64,000 bases of DNA from Macrolepiota albuminosa (taxonomy: Eukaryota; Basidiomycota; Agaricomycetes; Agaricales; Agaricaceae): positions 1,972,001-2,036,000 of the forward strand of contig JAMWFC010000113.1 in assembly GCA_027475525.1 (NCBI GenBank), read 5' to 3'. The stretch's first letter is position 1. Every line of letters starts with the position of its first letter. The translations under genes were made by a program, and so were the position numbers. This document shows, one piece after another, positions 43,540-54,867 of the stretch. Under the pieces are notes generated by a model that saw only the letters and a program-made list of their open reading frames with translations, did no database searches and was not told the origin of the DNA.

Positions 43540-46400
43540 AGTAACTTTGGACAAACAATATAAGTTAACACGAACCACTACCTGATTATAATCATCAACT
43601 CTTGTTTTCACACATTCATTATGCCTATGATACTTGAGGAGATCAAGAACCTTGACCATGCTACTCTCATTAGCAGTGAAAACCCTGTGTATAAGAAAAT
43701 CTTCGAGGAACTGCAGAATTCTTGATATCCTAGCTATATTTTTGCATTCAAGTCTTATTTGGAACTGGATTACTAGCTCTACTCGAAGTTTGCATTCAGA
43801 TGAAATTCTTACTCAAACTACAGGCATAGCATATGATTCAACTCTTTAACACCCAATTTGCCGCATCAAGTGCATGCCTGATGGTCGACAATTGGTATAT
43901 CATGTTTCTGGGCCTATTATAGTTTGTGACACCCCATTATAATATTGGTACAAGTTCACAGTCTACTTGCTCATAGCTTCATACATTACACAGCAAGAAT
44001 TGCCTTACCACTGATAACAACAATCCAAATTCTGAAGATTATACTCTTGTCAAAGAAACTCATGTGGAGATATCGAAAAAGCTGAAAAAGTGAAGAAGTT
44101 TGTTGAACAGTATCTGCCTCCTGTATTCTTGTACCTCATGTGGATCAGCTCTGTATAGAAGCTCTTCTGCTATCCTTGTATATTTTCTTTGCATTCTGTC
44201 AGACTCTGTGTCATTATAACAGCACTTGTTTGTATTATTACTAAACAAACAATTATAATAGTTGCGCCACTTTGCTTGTTTCACTTATCCTCTTTGCATA
44301 TACTTTACTTGAAAAAGGATGTTCAGCAACTCTCCTGGCTTTCAGTATTCTTCTTCTAGTTCTGGGAATAGCTCATGTTCCCCCCAAGCTCAATATAGCT
44401 TTGTCGGAGATTTGAGTTCACCTTCTGTTGACAAGAGTCAAAATATGGCACTGTTCATAGGAGAAAACACAGCTGCAGCTTTTGCAGGGAATTTTCAACC
44501 AAGACACAAAGTAAGTCTGATACTTCTTGATATACTGACAACTTACATATTAGATTTAGTCTTTTCAAGAATCCTTAGTTACTCATTCAAATGCAGATGT
44601 TTGGACAGCACTATTGCAGATATCAACACAAATTGAAACATTTTTGAAGCAATTCATACAATCACATCAGGCAATCATAGATCTTATCAGGTATGCAGCC
44701 TACAAATATGACATGTCACAAGAGACTATTACTATGTCTAGAACATCGATTAATTCTTTACCCTTGCAACCAAAGTCTTTCTCTGTCTCTGAGTCTGGAG
44801 ACTCTTCAGTATCCTCTACTCTTCTTGCAGTACCTTCTCTTAGCAAAGATGACTGCCCTCAGGTAAAATATTGGACTCAAAAACAATACACTGCAGCCAA
44901 GAAGAAAAAAGCCACAATTACTAGCTTAACATCAACCAGTAACAGTTCAGCAAATTCATATATCAAGACAAAGGAAGGAGAGCCTGTCAATAAAGATGTC
45001 ATTGATTACATTTGTACTCATGCCTGTCAGCTTTGGCAGAGCCTTCACAAAAATGGGATCGCTCCAGTGACCTGGACTTTGGCAACTCTCCAAGCATACA
45101 ACTATTTCGAGCATCATATGTGTCTTTGATTTCCAGAGCTATCCTATGGTGCCAACAACTGGAAGGCACATATGGTTGCTATCAAAAATTATCCCTCATG
45201 GTATGGAAAGCATATTGGTCATCTCACAAAGGTCAAGAATGAGCCTCTTGCAGAAAACTGGCAAGACCATCTCAAACAATCTGCATTGATACCACCAACT
45301 GCCTCTGAGGAACCTGCAACAAAAAGAGTCAAGTCATCAAAGTTCAAGCCCACAGCAACCATAACATTGGCCACAGAGAAGGAAAATGTTGCACCATTAC
45401 CAGTTTGTTCTGGCCTCTTACTTTTTTCAAGATTGACTCACTGGCAACAGGTCATCAATCCTCTGTAAGATTATTCAAATAATTCACATGAGAAGGCTGA
45501 CGCTTTTATAGAGCTACTGTATTCTCAAACTCAGAAGCCATTATGAAACTCACAATATCTTGCTCTACTACTATGCCATCTCTTTTCATTGCCATTAATT
45601 CTAGTGACTCAGAAACTATGTAAGTCAATTACTCCTGTCTCACTGATCCCAAAACTTATTTCTTGTTTAGCCTTGCCTCTGCTGTTCAATCAAAAACCAT
45701 GTATGTTACTGCTGTCTAATTTATTTCAGAACTCATTGTATTTCTAGTAATCTGACTCCACGATCTGCTGCGCTGTCAAACATTACATTGCTCTCACAGG
45801 AAAATCACATCTTGTCATCACAAACCAGCCTTTCCATCACTCCAAATGTCACAGTCTCAATGGCATCACAATTAATTCCTGCAGTTGACATGGACACCTT
45901 GCAGACCTCCAGTTCTAATCTCAGCAACAACTTGGTGGAATCAACGATGCAATGTACACCTGGTCCTTTCGATTGTTCTACTGAACATACTTCCCTGCCT
46001 GCTACTATGCAAAATGCCACCATTCTGAGTGGCAGCGAACCACTTATTCCTCCTGCAACAACTTCCCAATGCTTGACTGAAGCCCAGCTACCTCCCCCAA
46101 CAAAGAAGGGTAAGAGAGCTGTGGCAGGGAAAGGGATAAATAGAAAGTGAGCTTTTAACTGTCTTACCTTGTGCTTGTGCATGCTCTCATGCATTTTCAG
46201 GAGTCTTTGTAAACAAGAATGGATTGTGAAGCACCCAGATGGACTTGAAGATGAGTTTGCAACCTATTGGAACTCACTTATTGCATCAGGAGAGAGCAAG
46301 GTAGGCCTTTTGTTCCATTGTAATATTCGAACTGGCATGAAAATATACATTTCAGGTGTATGATAGTTGTGCAAAAATTGTGAGTACAAGCTTTGTGTCC
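43540..46400 (+). pseudogene. Second, accessory ORF of the Plavaka-like element (unknown function)
   Basis: Decayed coding-like frames on the plus strand: a Ser-rich start at 44319-44500 (SNSPGFQYSSSSSGNSS), then 44614-45470 with VKYWTQKQYTAAKKKK, DVIDYICTHACQLWQSLHKNGIAPVTW, FEHHMCL, stop, FPELSYGANNWKAHMVAIKNYPSWY and a basic tail, then 45788-46150 (Ser/Thr-rich, ending KKGKRAVAGKG) and EWIVKHPDGLEDEF at about 46215. GT/AG boundaries suggest introns. It lies 3' of the transposase, inside the inverted repeats. No family recognised. Confidence 0.5.
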
Positions 46401-46842
46401 TCTGTCTTGGTCTAATGTGACCGTCGATTCAGCGTCCCGCAATTCCAACTTAGTAGCGAGCATACCAATGGACTGGTTCATGTTACACCTGATTCAATGT
46501 TGCGCACCCTGGAAATTGTCTTATTCACTGGTTTTTGTCTCACTGGGCTGGTACAGGACTTCGTATCTGTTCCACTGAGTACTATGTACAAGTAGTCAAC
46601 TAATACAGTAATTCAAAATCAAGTGATATCAAGCTGAGTAGAAAGAAGCTAGAAAATCGAGCGAAAATGAAAACTATTCTTGGAGTCCGATATGGCTCGA
46701 TGCCACTCGTTTTCGCTGGATAACAGTCCAGAATTTCGTGCCATCTAGAGCGAGTTTGTGCCAGATCGAGCGCTTTTTGGTGGGCACGATTTCGCACGTT
46801 TCGGCTCATTCTGGCGCGACGCGATTTTCACTGGGCATGATC

Positions 46843-47306
46843 AGCCATCAAGCTTCTGCTGATCCGAACCACCTCCCTTTCTTCTTTGCTTCCTTACTTG
46901 GCTCTCTATTTTGACATTGGCTTCTTTTCTCTTCCAGGGTTCCGATTATCTGGGGAACGCTGTTTCCAACCACGCAGGGCAGCCTGCTTCTTTTCGCTTC
47001 CCTACCTGGGACCGTTGTTCCCACTACTTGCTTCCCCTTTTATCTGATCATGCAGGGTAAACTCTTTGTTTCCCCTTATTCTGACGCTTCTGGGTATGAC
47101 ATCGCTGGTCTTTCCTGCCTCTCTGTAGGGTACGTTACAAATGTTTCATTCATGAAGAACACACACTAATCACAGTCGTACCTAGATTGTTTACTTACAT
47201 CTCTCTAGGTGTAGACGACGGTCTACATACTGCTATTCTGTTATAGTTCTAACAGAATAACCAACCTACCTAAAGTGCCATCGCGCATGCTGACCTGCCC
47301 TAGGTG
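46843..47306. other. Intergenic, no gene found
   Basis: CpG-containing unique-looking sequence between the Plavaka target site and the duplication copy B. Pyrimidine-rich; no coding frame. Confidence 0.5.
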
Positions 47307-47743
47307 GACTTGTCCACATCTCGTTCTCGTCCGTGGTCCGTGGGTCCGTGTCTTTTCTGCTTTCTCACGGGGTTGGCTGTCAACCATTTTAAACGGGACG
47401 TGCTCATGCGGCACGGATTACCTTTTCTTTGATTTCCTTATTTATAACTAGGTTTGATTAGGTTTTTATCCTCGTGGTCGGCCGGCACGATGACCATCTC
47501 CACTGCTTCGGGTTTCTCAGATTGTCTGCTATTGGTTCCTCCTTACTACAAGACAAGGAAAAGATGCGTTGGGATAGATGCATCACATCACATCACATCG
47601 TCATTATTATCTGTTACCGATGCTGTAAATCTCGGGCGCCCGTGACCCTAGGCTATCATTTGACAGACGATTTGCTTATACATACTTAGAAGGAATGAAA
47701 GCATCACCCCGAACCTTTCGATTTCAAACACTCTCCAGCTGCA

Positions 47744-49989
47744 ATGATCTCTGCGAGCGGTATCAACGCGATTGGTGTACTCTGTACCTTCATAGGTGTG
47801 TTTATTTTGAGGAAGCTGCTTAGCCGCACACAAACACAACATGGGCCCCTCCCTCCTGGTCCGAAGGGATACCCGGTGATTGGAAATGTCCTGGATATGC
47901 CCTACGAACGTGAATGGGAATCGTTCAGGAAATGGGGCCAACAATATGGTGAGCCTTGGTTGATGCAGGCTGATTCAAGATAACGAACATCAGTAATCTC
48001 GTCGCAGGCAAGATATTTTCAATAAAAGTCCTTGGTCGGGTAATAGTAATTCTGAATTCGACGGAGATAGCCAAGGAGATACTCGAGAAAAAAATTCAAT
48101 AAAAGTCCTTGGTCGGGTAATAGTAATTCTGAATTCGACGGAGATAGCCAAGGAGATACTCGAGAAAAAAAGCGCGATTCACTCTGATCGTCCCGTGATG
48201 CAAATGGCGGGGAACCTCGTTGGCTGGCGGGACTCTCTTGCCTTCATGGCTTATGGAAATCGGTTCCGCCGCGTCCGTCGTTTTTTGCGTGACCTTATTG
48301 GAAGTAAAGCCAGCGTTCAGAGGTTCTCTTATGTCGAGCAGGTCGAGACACATAAATTCCTTCGTCGTGTCCTTGCGAACCCCGAGGACCTTGCTCAGCA
48401 TATTCGACAGTAGGTTCTTTCTTGCTTCGTTTTGTAAGCGCCTGATATCTACGGGACCTTTTAAGTACTGCAGGAGCTATAATCACACGCATAACCTACG
48501 GTTATGAGGTCAAGGACAACGACGATGCCTTTGTAGAGCTAGCCGACAGATGCATGGCTCAATTCTCTGTTGCTACAACACCAGGCCGCTTCATTGTTGA
48601 TGTTTTCCCACAACGTCAGCTTTTTTTGTCTTCTTTTCCCACTTCATGGACCAAAATAATTTTTCTGTTCACTTTCGTAGTGCGCCATGTTCCGATGTGG
48701 GTTCCTGGAGCCGGATTTAAAAGGAAAGCGAAAGAGTGGGCTGCTACTCTAGGTGAAATGGCCGAAAAGCCTTTTATTCTTGTGAAGAAGGAATTGGTAG
48801 TTCATACGCAATCCGCCGCATCTCTTGATCTGACCACTCTCAAGGCCGCAGGTACAGCACAAAACTCGTTTGTGTCCAGTCTTTTGGCAGGTAAAGACGT
48901 GTCTCATGAAGAGGAACTCGACATCAAGTGGAGCGCACTCAGTCTATATGCAGGTACGCCCATGCGTAATCCGTTCAACCCCTTGCTTGATTTTGAGTCT
49001 TTTGATATTTCAATCAAGGTGGCTCTGATACCGTGGGTCACTTTTTTCGTTTAGTCGGACTTGGCAGTACTTAAGCTTCGATTACGGCTTTTGAACCTAG
49101 ACTGTATCTGCGATATACTCGTTTTTCCTGGCTATGGCTCTGACGCCTGAGGTCATGAGGAAAGCTCAAGCAGAGATCGATTCTATTGTCGGCAATGATC
49201 GGCTTCCGACTCTTGAAGACCGTCAGCATCTACCATACATCGACGCACTTATAAAGGAAGTTTTTCGATGGAGCGTTGTAGCTCCTCTTGGTGAGCGATT
49301 ATGGCGTTCCCTCCCTTGCATATTGTCTTTTTACGCACTGATTTCTAGGCTTACCGCATTCTTCGATTGAGGATGACATGCAGAATGGTTACTTCATCCC
49401 CAAGGGTACCGTTGTGATAGTCAACGTACAGTAAGTCAGATATAGTCACGAACTTGAATATCTTTCTTCTTCTTTACTCTTTTTAGGGGGATTCTTCATG
49501 ACCCTGACGTCTATGCTGATCCACACAAGTTCAATCCAGAGCGGTTCATCGCGACCGAAGACCGACCCGGTGAACCCGATTCTCGCAATGTCGCCTTTGG
49601 TTTTGGAAGACGGTAAGCGCATGCATCAGTCCAGCTCTCATCGTGATCTTTCTCATGGTACAATTTCAAAGGATTTGTCCGGGTGCTGTCACAACTGTCT
49701 ACTCTGAACTTCATCATTAATTGACGCCGTTATTTAGGGATGCATCTCGCGGATGCCTCGGTGTTCATGTCGTGTGCGATGGCTCTTGCTGTTTTCGACA
49801 TCACCAAGTCCGTCGAGAATGGAGTTGTCATCGAACCTGTACACGAGAAGAGCGAAGGCACAGTGAGGTATAGCGAATCATTTTGTGGCCTCTCGAGTAG
49901 GATTTGATTTCTCGTCTCATAGCCACCCGAAATCATACAGATGTTCTATCAAACCTCGTTCTCGGAAAGCTGCTTCGCTTCTTGATTAA
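47744..49989 (+). CDS. Cytochrome P450, copy B, probably intact
   Basis: ER-anchored haem mono-oxygenase; substrate unknown. Eleven exons: 47744-47948, 48008-48409, 48466-48614, 48681-48953, 49019-49032, 49101-49290, 49349-49430, 49487-49612, 49672-49682, 49738-49867, 49923-49989. Exon 2 contains a 77-bp tandem duplication (48018-48171). Counting one unit gives 325 nt, the same as copy A, and a 523-residue protein with all phases consistent; as written the frame breaks. Motifs: anchor [42 protein letters not shown]. The haem-ligand Cys is in an 11-nt exon and the I-helix GSDT in a 14-nt exon. Unlike copy A there is no exon 4 frameshift. This is the likely functional member of the pair. Confidence 0.87.
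48018..48171. repeat. 77-bp tandem duplication in P450 exon 2
   Basis: Units 48018-48094 and 48095-48171 are identical. Copy A of the gene has a single unit at the same place. If real, it disables the gene unless an AG inside the second unit (48105-48106) is used as acceptor, which would lose the GKIFSIK segment. Confidence 0.95.
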
Positions 49990-50234
49990 GGCGCTAAACT
50001 ACTCTTTTGAATTTTAATCTACAATGTTGTTTGTGAGTGAAATGTGAGGACAGTTCGAATAAAACCTGTTATTCTCGCACCCCGGTTTCTTTGTGTTGAG
50101 AGTGATGGACCTAAACCCATGACCGTATCCTCTTTCAAAAGGGAGCTCCGGTCGCACGCCGTCAATTGGGAGAGGTCATTCTGACATTACCAGAAGAGGT
50201 TGAGAGGTTCTTGTCGGAGGCCGAGAAGTCCAGT

Positions 50235-51230
50235 CAATCGTTGAGAGTGCTAATCTCGGAGGTTGGGAGTTTTGTCTTCATTACTAGAGTTGGCCATGAG
50301 ATGACGGAACGCGCCATTGTCAAGACTCAACTCAGATGCATGACCATTCCTCCAATCTTCAAATCATAGCATTCTTGATTATTCTCATCTACTTCTCTTT
50401 CTTACCCTCAATTCTTAGTCTTTCCTGCGGCGGATCATCTGGTTGACCGTGTCGGGGTCAGCAGGTGATACTTAGGGAGGCTACTGTTTGCCCAGGAGAG
50501 CGTTGATCCGATGGCCGAAGTCACAAGGCAGAGGCGATGGAGTGGGAGGCAAGTCCGTTTTCCAGTTCGATGGTGCGCAGGCATTCCAAGACCCGACACA
50601 TGGGACGAACCTCGCAATGAGGCTGAAGGCGTTCTCGACCACCTGGACGCCTACGCCGAACAAGTCGTCCAGGATCCCCAATTGAGTAGCCGCGCAGCGT
50701 CGAAATCTGCTGGCAGAATCAGCCGTATCAAATTCAGCGAGGTACGCACTCCCGCTGATTATCTTAGCTCCACCGCGCCGGTCCTGACAGTCACAAACTC
50801 CACCTCGCCATCTTACGCCTGCCATCATCGCGGGGGTTAAACGGAATGAGAACCGTGCATGCGTCCTGCGATGAAGTCGGCTGTGGAGCCGAACTTCTCA
50901 ACTAAGCCTTGAACGCCAGCTTGGAGCCCAGGGCGGATGTGAGCAGTCCGCACAGGTCGACCTGAAATGCGCTATCTAAGAACTATGACCTACCCTAAGA
51001 AAAAACGTTAACTGTGACGTGCCGACACAAATTCTGCAAATATGGATAAAGAAAAGAATCAGGAAAAGGAGAAAGCAGATCATTTGAAAATCGGAGTAAA
51101 TAATACTTTACCTCCGCCCTTTAGCTCTCTGTAGCTTGCCGGCGGTATAAACAAGCATCATCATCACGACAAGACCATTCTCTGTCACTGAGTGACTTCT
51201 TCATTATTTGCTTTCAAGTCGAGAGATTAT
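50235..51230 (+). other. Intergenic with an unassigned ORF (50511-50840)
   Basis: The 109-residue frame at 50511-50840 (MAEVTRQRRW..., EGVLDHLDAYAEQVVQDPQLSSRA) is GC-rich and reads plausibly as coding, possibly with an intron after FSE at about 50740, but I recognise no family. An antisense frame covers the same bases. From 50850 to 51230 there is no frame; this should hold the SEC5 promoter and 5' UTR. Confidence 0.3.
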
Positions 51231-54200
51231 ATGCTCAAGCTGAATTTTAATGTTGATGAAGCTACTCTCCTCAAAGCGTATAATATATCAAGTTTAAAGC
51301 CATCGTAAGCTAGACCATCTATGCGACCTATGAATCAAGTGTACCATGTTTTATTTGCAGAAAATGGGAAGAAATAGATCACGAACTCGAAAATTCAGTG
51401 GCGGGTGCATTGACGAATACGTCCGGGGATGGAGAAGGAGATCCCTTGGGCCTCGGTGGTTATGTCAAGTGCGTTCATCCTTAATGTCCTGGGTGAGGTT
51501 GTTATGTTTTTAGTGTCAAGGAGATGGACATGGAGCAAAGTGAGTGCAATACAATATGAGAGAAGATCGTTGGACCTGATCGAGGAGCAAGAGGCTGCTG
51601 TTCTCATTACCTCTAAATCGTTCGACCCAAAGGCATTTTTGTCTGTTGTTCACCCCAACGCAACATATCAAGGCCTCGTACAAGGAATTGCACATTTAGA
51701 AGCGTCAATTGATTCGAGATCCGAAGCTATTCGAGTACTTGTTGAGGAGAATTTCGACCGTTTCGTCGCAGTCAAAGCGGCAAATGATGGTATACTTGTC
51801 GTAAACATCGAAGTTTATTCTCCTTACACTACGTTTAGCCCTCTTTGCAGAAATGAAGGACGGTCTTCTCTCTCCTGAGTCGGACTATGCATCAAGGCCG
51901 CTACGGGATCAACTGAAGCGTACGTCTAAGTCCTATGGATAATATATACAATCATGATGTATCATTTCAGAGGCTACGAAGAAGGCAAATCAAGTATTCC
52001 TCCCAGTCCTTGAAAATGCAGCCAAGGCCCAGCGGCTACGAACGACACTTCGCGTGTTTGAAAGGTCGAAGTTTTTCTTCAATCTTCCCAGTTTCATCAT
52101 TGAATCCATTGAAGCGGTGAAATTACCAATATCTTCAACTCTTTTTGAATCTGATTACAATACCAGGGTCGTTATGATGTTGCTATGCGCGACTATAAGA
52201 AGGGAAAGGTGCTCCTGGAATCGAGGCCTAGTCAACTCCTACCTTCTGCAACATCAAAAGACGGGCAAAATGTGGCTTCTGGTGACCAGCAGCAACGAAG
52301 AATCCTTGAAAAAGTCTGGGGAAGTGTGGAGAAGGCTATGGGCGAGATGAGAAATGTTCTGGTCGCACAGCTACAGGACTCAACCAGGACATTGGAAGAG
52401 CATGAAAAGACCATCGAGTGAGCGTTAACTTACTCGGTCCTCCTTTTGTTCTCTTCACGAATTAGTAAAGGGTACTCCTGGACTTGCAAGTTGGTGACGA
52501 TCCCATATGGATATATTTAGACGGTCAGCATAAACACATACTGGAGGCGATGGAGAAGATGCACCGGTCCGGGACTGCGCTGATTCAATGTAAGCTTCTT
52601 TTCAAGACCATTCGGCCAGTTTCAGACTAGTACGACAGCGGCTATCGAGAAAACAGCAGCTGAAGGTGAACCGGGAAACCTTACGTCGCATATCGCAGGA
52701 CAGTTGCGGACTGCGATGATTGCACTTGAAAGAAAGCAGGCGGAATCTATCATTGGTGGGCTTGTAACCTCGTTATACCTCTTTAACCTGACGCTGCCAG
52801 TCAGCCCAGTCTTCCGCCCACCGCGTCTGGCAAGCTATCCATGACATGATCAAAGGTGTCTCTGAAACAATGCTGTCATCTCTACCTGGCTTTTGCAAAA
52901 TCTCTAAGAATCTCATCGAAGGGAAGTATCGCAAGGTCAGTCTTACGCTGCCTCCGTTCTCTTTTTTTCCCTAGCTGATTGATTACAAGCCTCAAGGATC
53001 AAACACGGGGAATCGACGCAGCCCGACACAGAGTCGCACTATGGCTCTAGACGTCGTCAAATACTATATATCATTAATTTCCGAGTTTTTCACGTTATCA
53101 GATATAGCCGTAATTTCACTCAACATCAACAATTCTCCGCCTCCTAGTCTCCCTCAAGATAGCCACTCATTATCCATGGCGCATTATCTGATGAAGATCC
53201 TTGGCGAACTTCAGGAGACGGTTAACGACCTTAATGGTTTGGAGATTACGTCCGAGGTCCCCTCTCTCCTGAGGAACTTCCTCGATAGCGTCAGGTGGAG
53301 GTTTGTTGATGTTTTAGTCGGTGCCTGGCTACGAGGTATAATATTGTTGTAGCCCGGTCATTTCCTTTCTTATCACATCGCTCTTCTTCTCTAGATGCGA
53401 AACTGCTTTATCTTTTGGAGAATTGGGTTGCTAGCTCAATAGATGTGTCTGCGACTCATTCCACAACTCAAATAGAGCTGTTCCAGCGACATTTGACGAT
53501 GTCTGGTTTCAAGCTGGCTGGCGGTATTGACCTATCGGCGTCGGCGCTTGCCATGTCTGCAAAGCAATACTCTATTCCCCAGGCCTTTATTCAGAAATTG
53601 GTCAAATCCTTTTTTGATGCTCTTTACGTTTTTATGGATGGCCTTATTCTTTTGGCGTCTGATGAATTACCCAGTGGCACTGAGAACGTGTTAGCAATAG
53701 AAGTTTCGTCAACAGGACCGAATCCGTTAGAATTACTTGACCTGAAGGATATGGTAACTACATCTCGAAGGTCAGGCAGGCATTTTCCTATTGATGGATT
53801 TTAAAGGATGCACGGAAACTGGTTGTGATATCCAACTTCACCTACCTCAAGAATGTTGCCATTCCTAACATGCTCAATGAGCTCGAAACTTCATTGGGAG
53901 TTTTACTTTTGGAAGAGCGGCAGGTACTGGGTGTTTACTGACCTAGTTTCCTCAACTTAACTTACGTTCATCCAGAAACTCTTAGATTCAGTGCATGACC
54001 ATGAGAAAGCTCTTTTTGAAAGCTATGTGAAACCTAAAGCTAAAGTCGCGATGGAAATACTTCGCAATGGTATACTTGACAGTAACATGGATTGGTATGA
54101 CACTCCTCAGCCTACAGGTCAGCCGATCATCTCTCCCATTTTCCTCGTTGACACGACTTGAAGAAATCCGCTCGTATATGTACGAGACATTGATGTACCT

Positions 54201-54701
54201 GGTTGGAATTCATGCACAGGTCACTAATGCTGCGGAACCCCTATTGGATCGTACATTAAGCACTGTCGTCGTTGATTTGGCTGAGGAAGCTTTACGTTGT
54301 TTCCGTCAGGTCAAGCGATTCGGAATGGGTGGCATGCTCCGCGTGCGTTCACATACATCTCTTCCAAGTCACTCAATTAAACCGTCATACCCTTCTAGGC
54401 AACACTTGAGATCGAATTTATGCATCAGACCCTTGGGCGCTATGTTACGCCTTCCGCGGCGAAGACGCTGTCGGACCTGTACAATAAAATCTCCCAGGCA
54501 TACTCTCGTCGACCTGGAGATGAAAATTTACAAAACAATCTCGACGGTGTTAAGAAAACATTGGCCGATACACGACGGGCGACGGGTATTGAATTCTTGT
54601 GCTTCAGGCAAACAAAGTTATCCGGTAGCCGCTCGGCGAACTCTAGGAATAATAAAGAGGGGACCAAAAGTGCAAAGGAAGTGAAGGAAGGCAAACGGTA
54701 G
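51231..54701 (+). CDS. SEC5: Exocyst complex component Sec5
   Basis: Subunit of the octameric exocyst that tethers secretory vesicles to the plasma membrane at growth sites. Sixteen exons: 51231-51304, 51361-51468, 51514-51539, 51592-51789, 51851-51919, 51971-52116, 52167-52417, 52471-52589, 52639-52755, 52805-52935, 52990-53335, 53395-53753, 53807-53923, 53976-54117, 54164-54342, 54399-54701. They total 2685 nt, 894 residues, phases consistent throughout. Conserved blocks: [168 protein letters not shown] and [15 protein letters not shown] (each given in part order). No lesion found. Acceptors of exons 4, 9 and 10 were chosen by frame. It is convergent with the RMD1-like gene, 166 bp apart. 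Confidence 0.93.
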
Positions 54702-54867
54702 TGATGTTCTGATATGTATCGTGTATACAGCATTATTTGTAACATACGCACAGGGATTGAAACAGCACTTGATAACAATTGTCGATGGACGAGTGGTCAC
54801 CTAGAAGTTAAATTACACAAGCATTAATATGCCATTAAATCAACAAGAATTGTCACAATTCCCAGGA

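Larger units (their letters stand above)
38402..46835 (+). mobile_element. Plavaka/CACTA-like DNA transposon with terminal inverted repeats
   Basis: Ends are CCCAGTGAAAAT (38402) and ATTTTCACTGGG (to 46835). The inverted repeat extends about 45 bp (CCAGAATGAGCC shared further in). Both ends abut the 7-bp direct repeat CATGATC (38395-38401 and 46836-46842), the likely target duplication. Inside are a Tnp2/Plavaka-type transposase (plus) and a second decayed ORF. A Tc1 element lies inside the transposase. Total 8.4 kb, about 6.8 kb without the Tc1. The body is CpG-depleted but the right 250 bp are CpG-rich. Classical CACTA elements make shorter (2-3 bp) duplications, so the exact superfamily needs care. 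Confidence 0.82.
47307..50234 (+). repeat. Segmental duplication, copy B
   Basis: Counterpart of 5386-8187, same orientation, with sparse substitutions and small indels spread over exons, introns and flanks. Similarity ends near 50234 in the LPEEVERFL-encoding segment. Confidence 0.9.

Noticed and set aside
14497..48171. The 77-bp duplications as a novel regular repeat or recombination system
   Set aside because: The repeated sequences are unrelated to each other; only the length is shared. Collapsing them restores genes and matches sibling copies without a duplication, so an assembly cause is far more likely.
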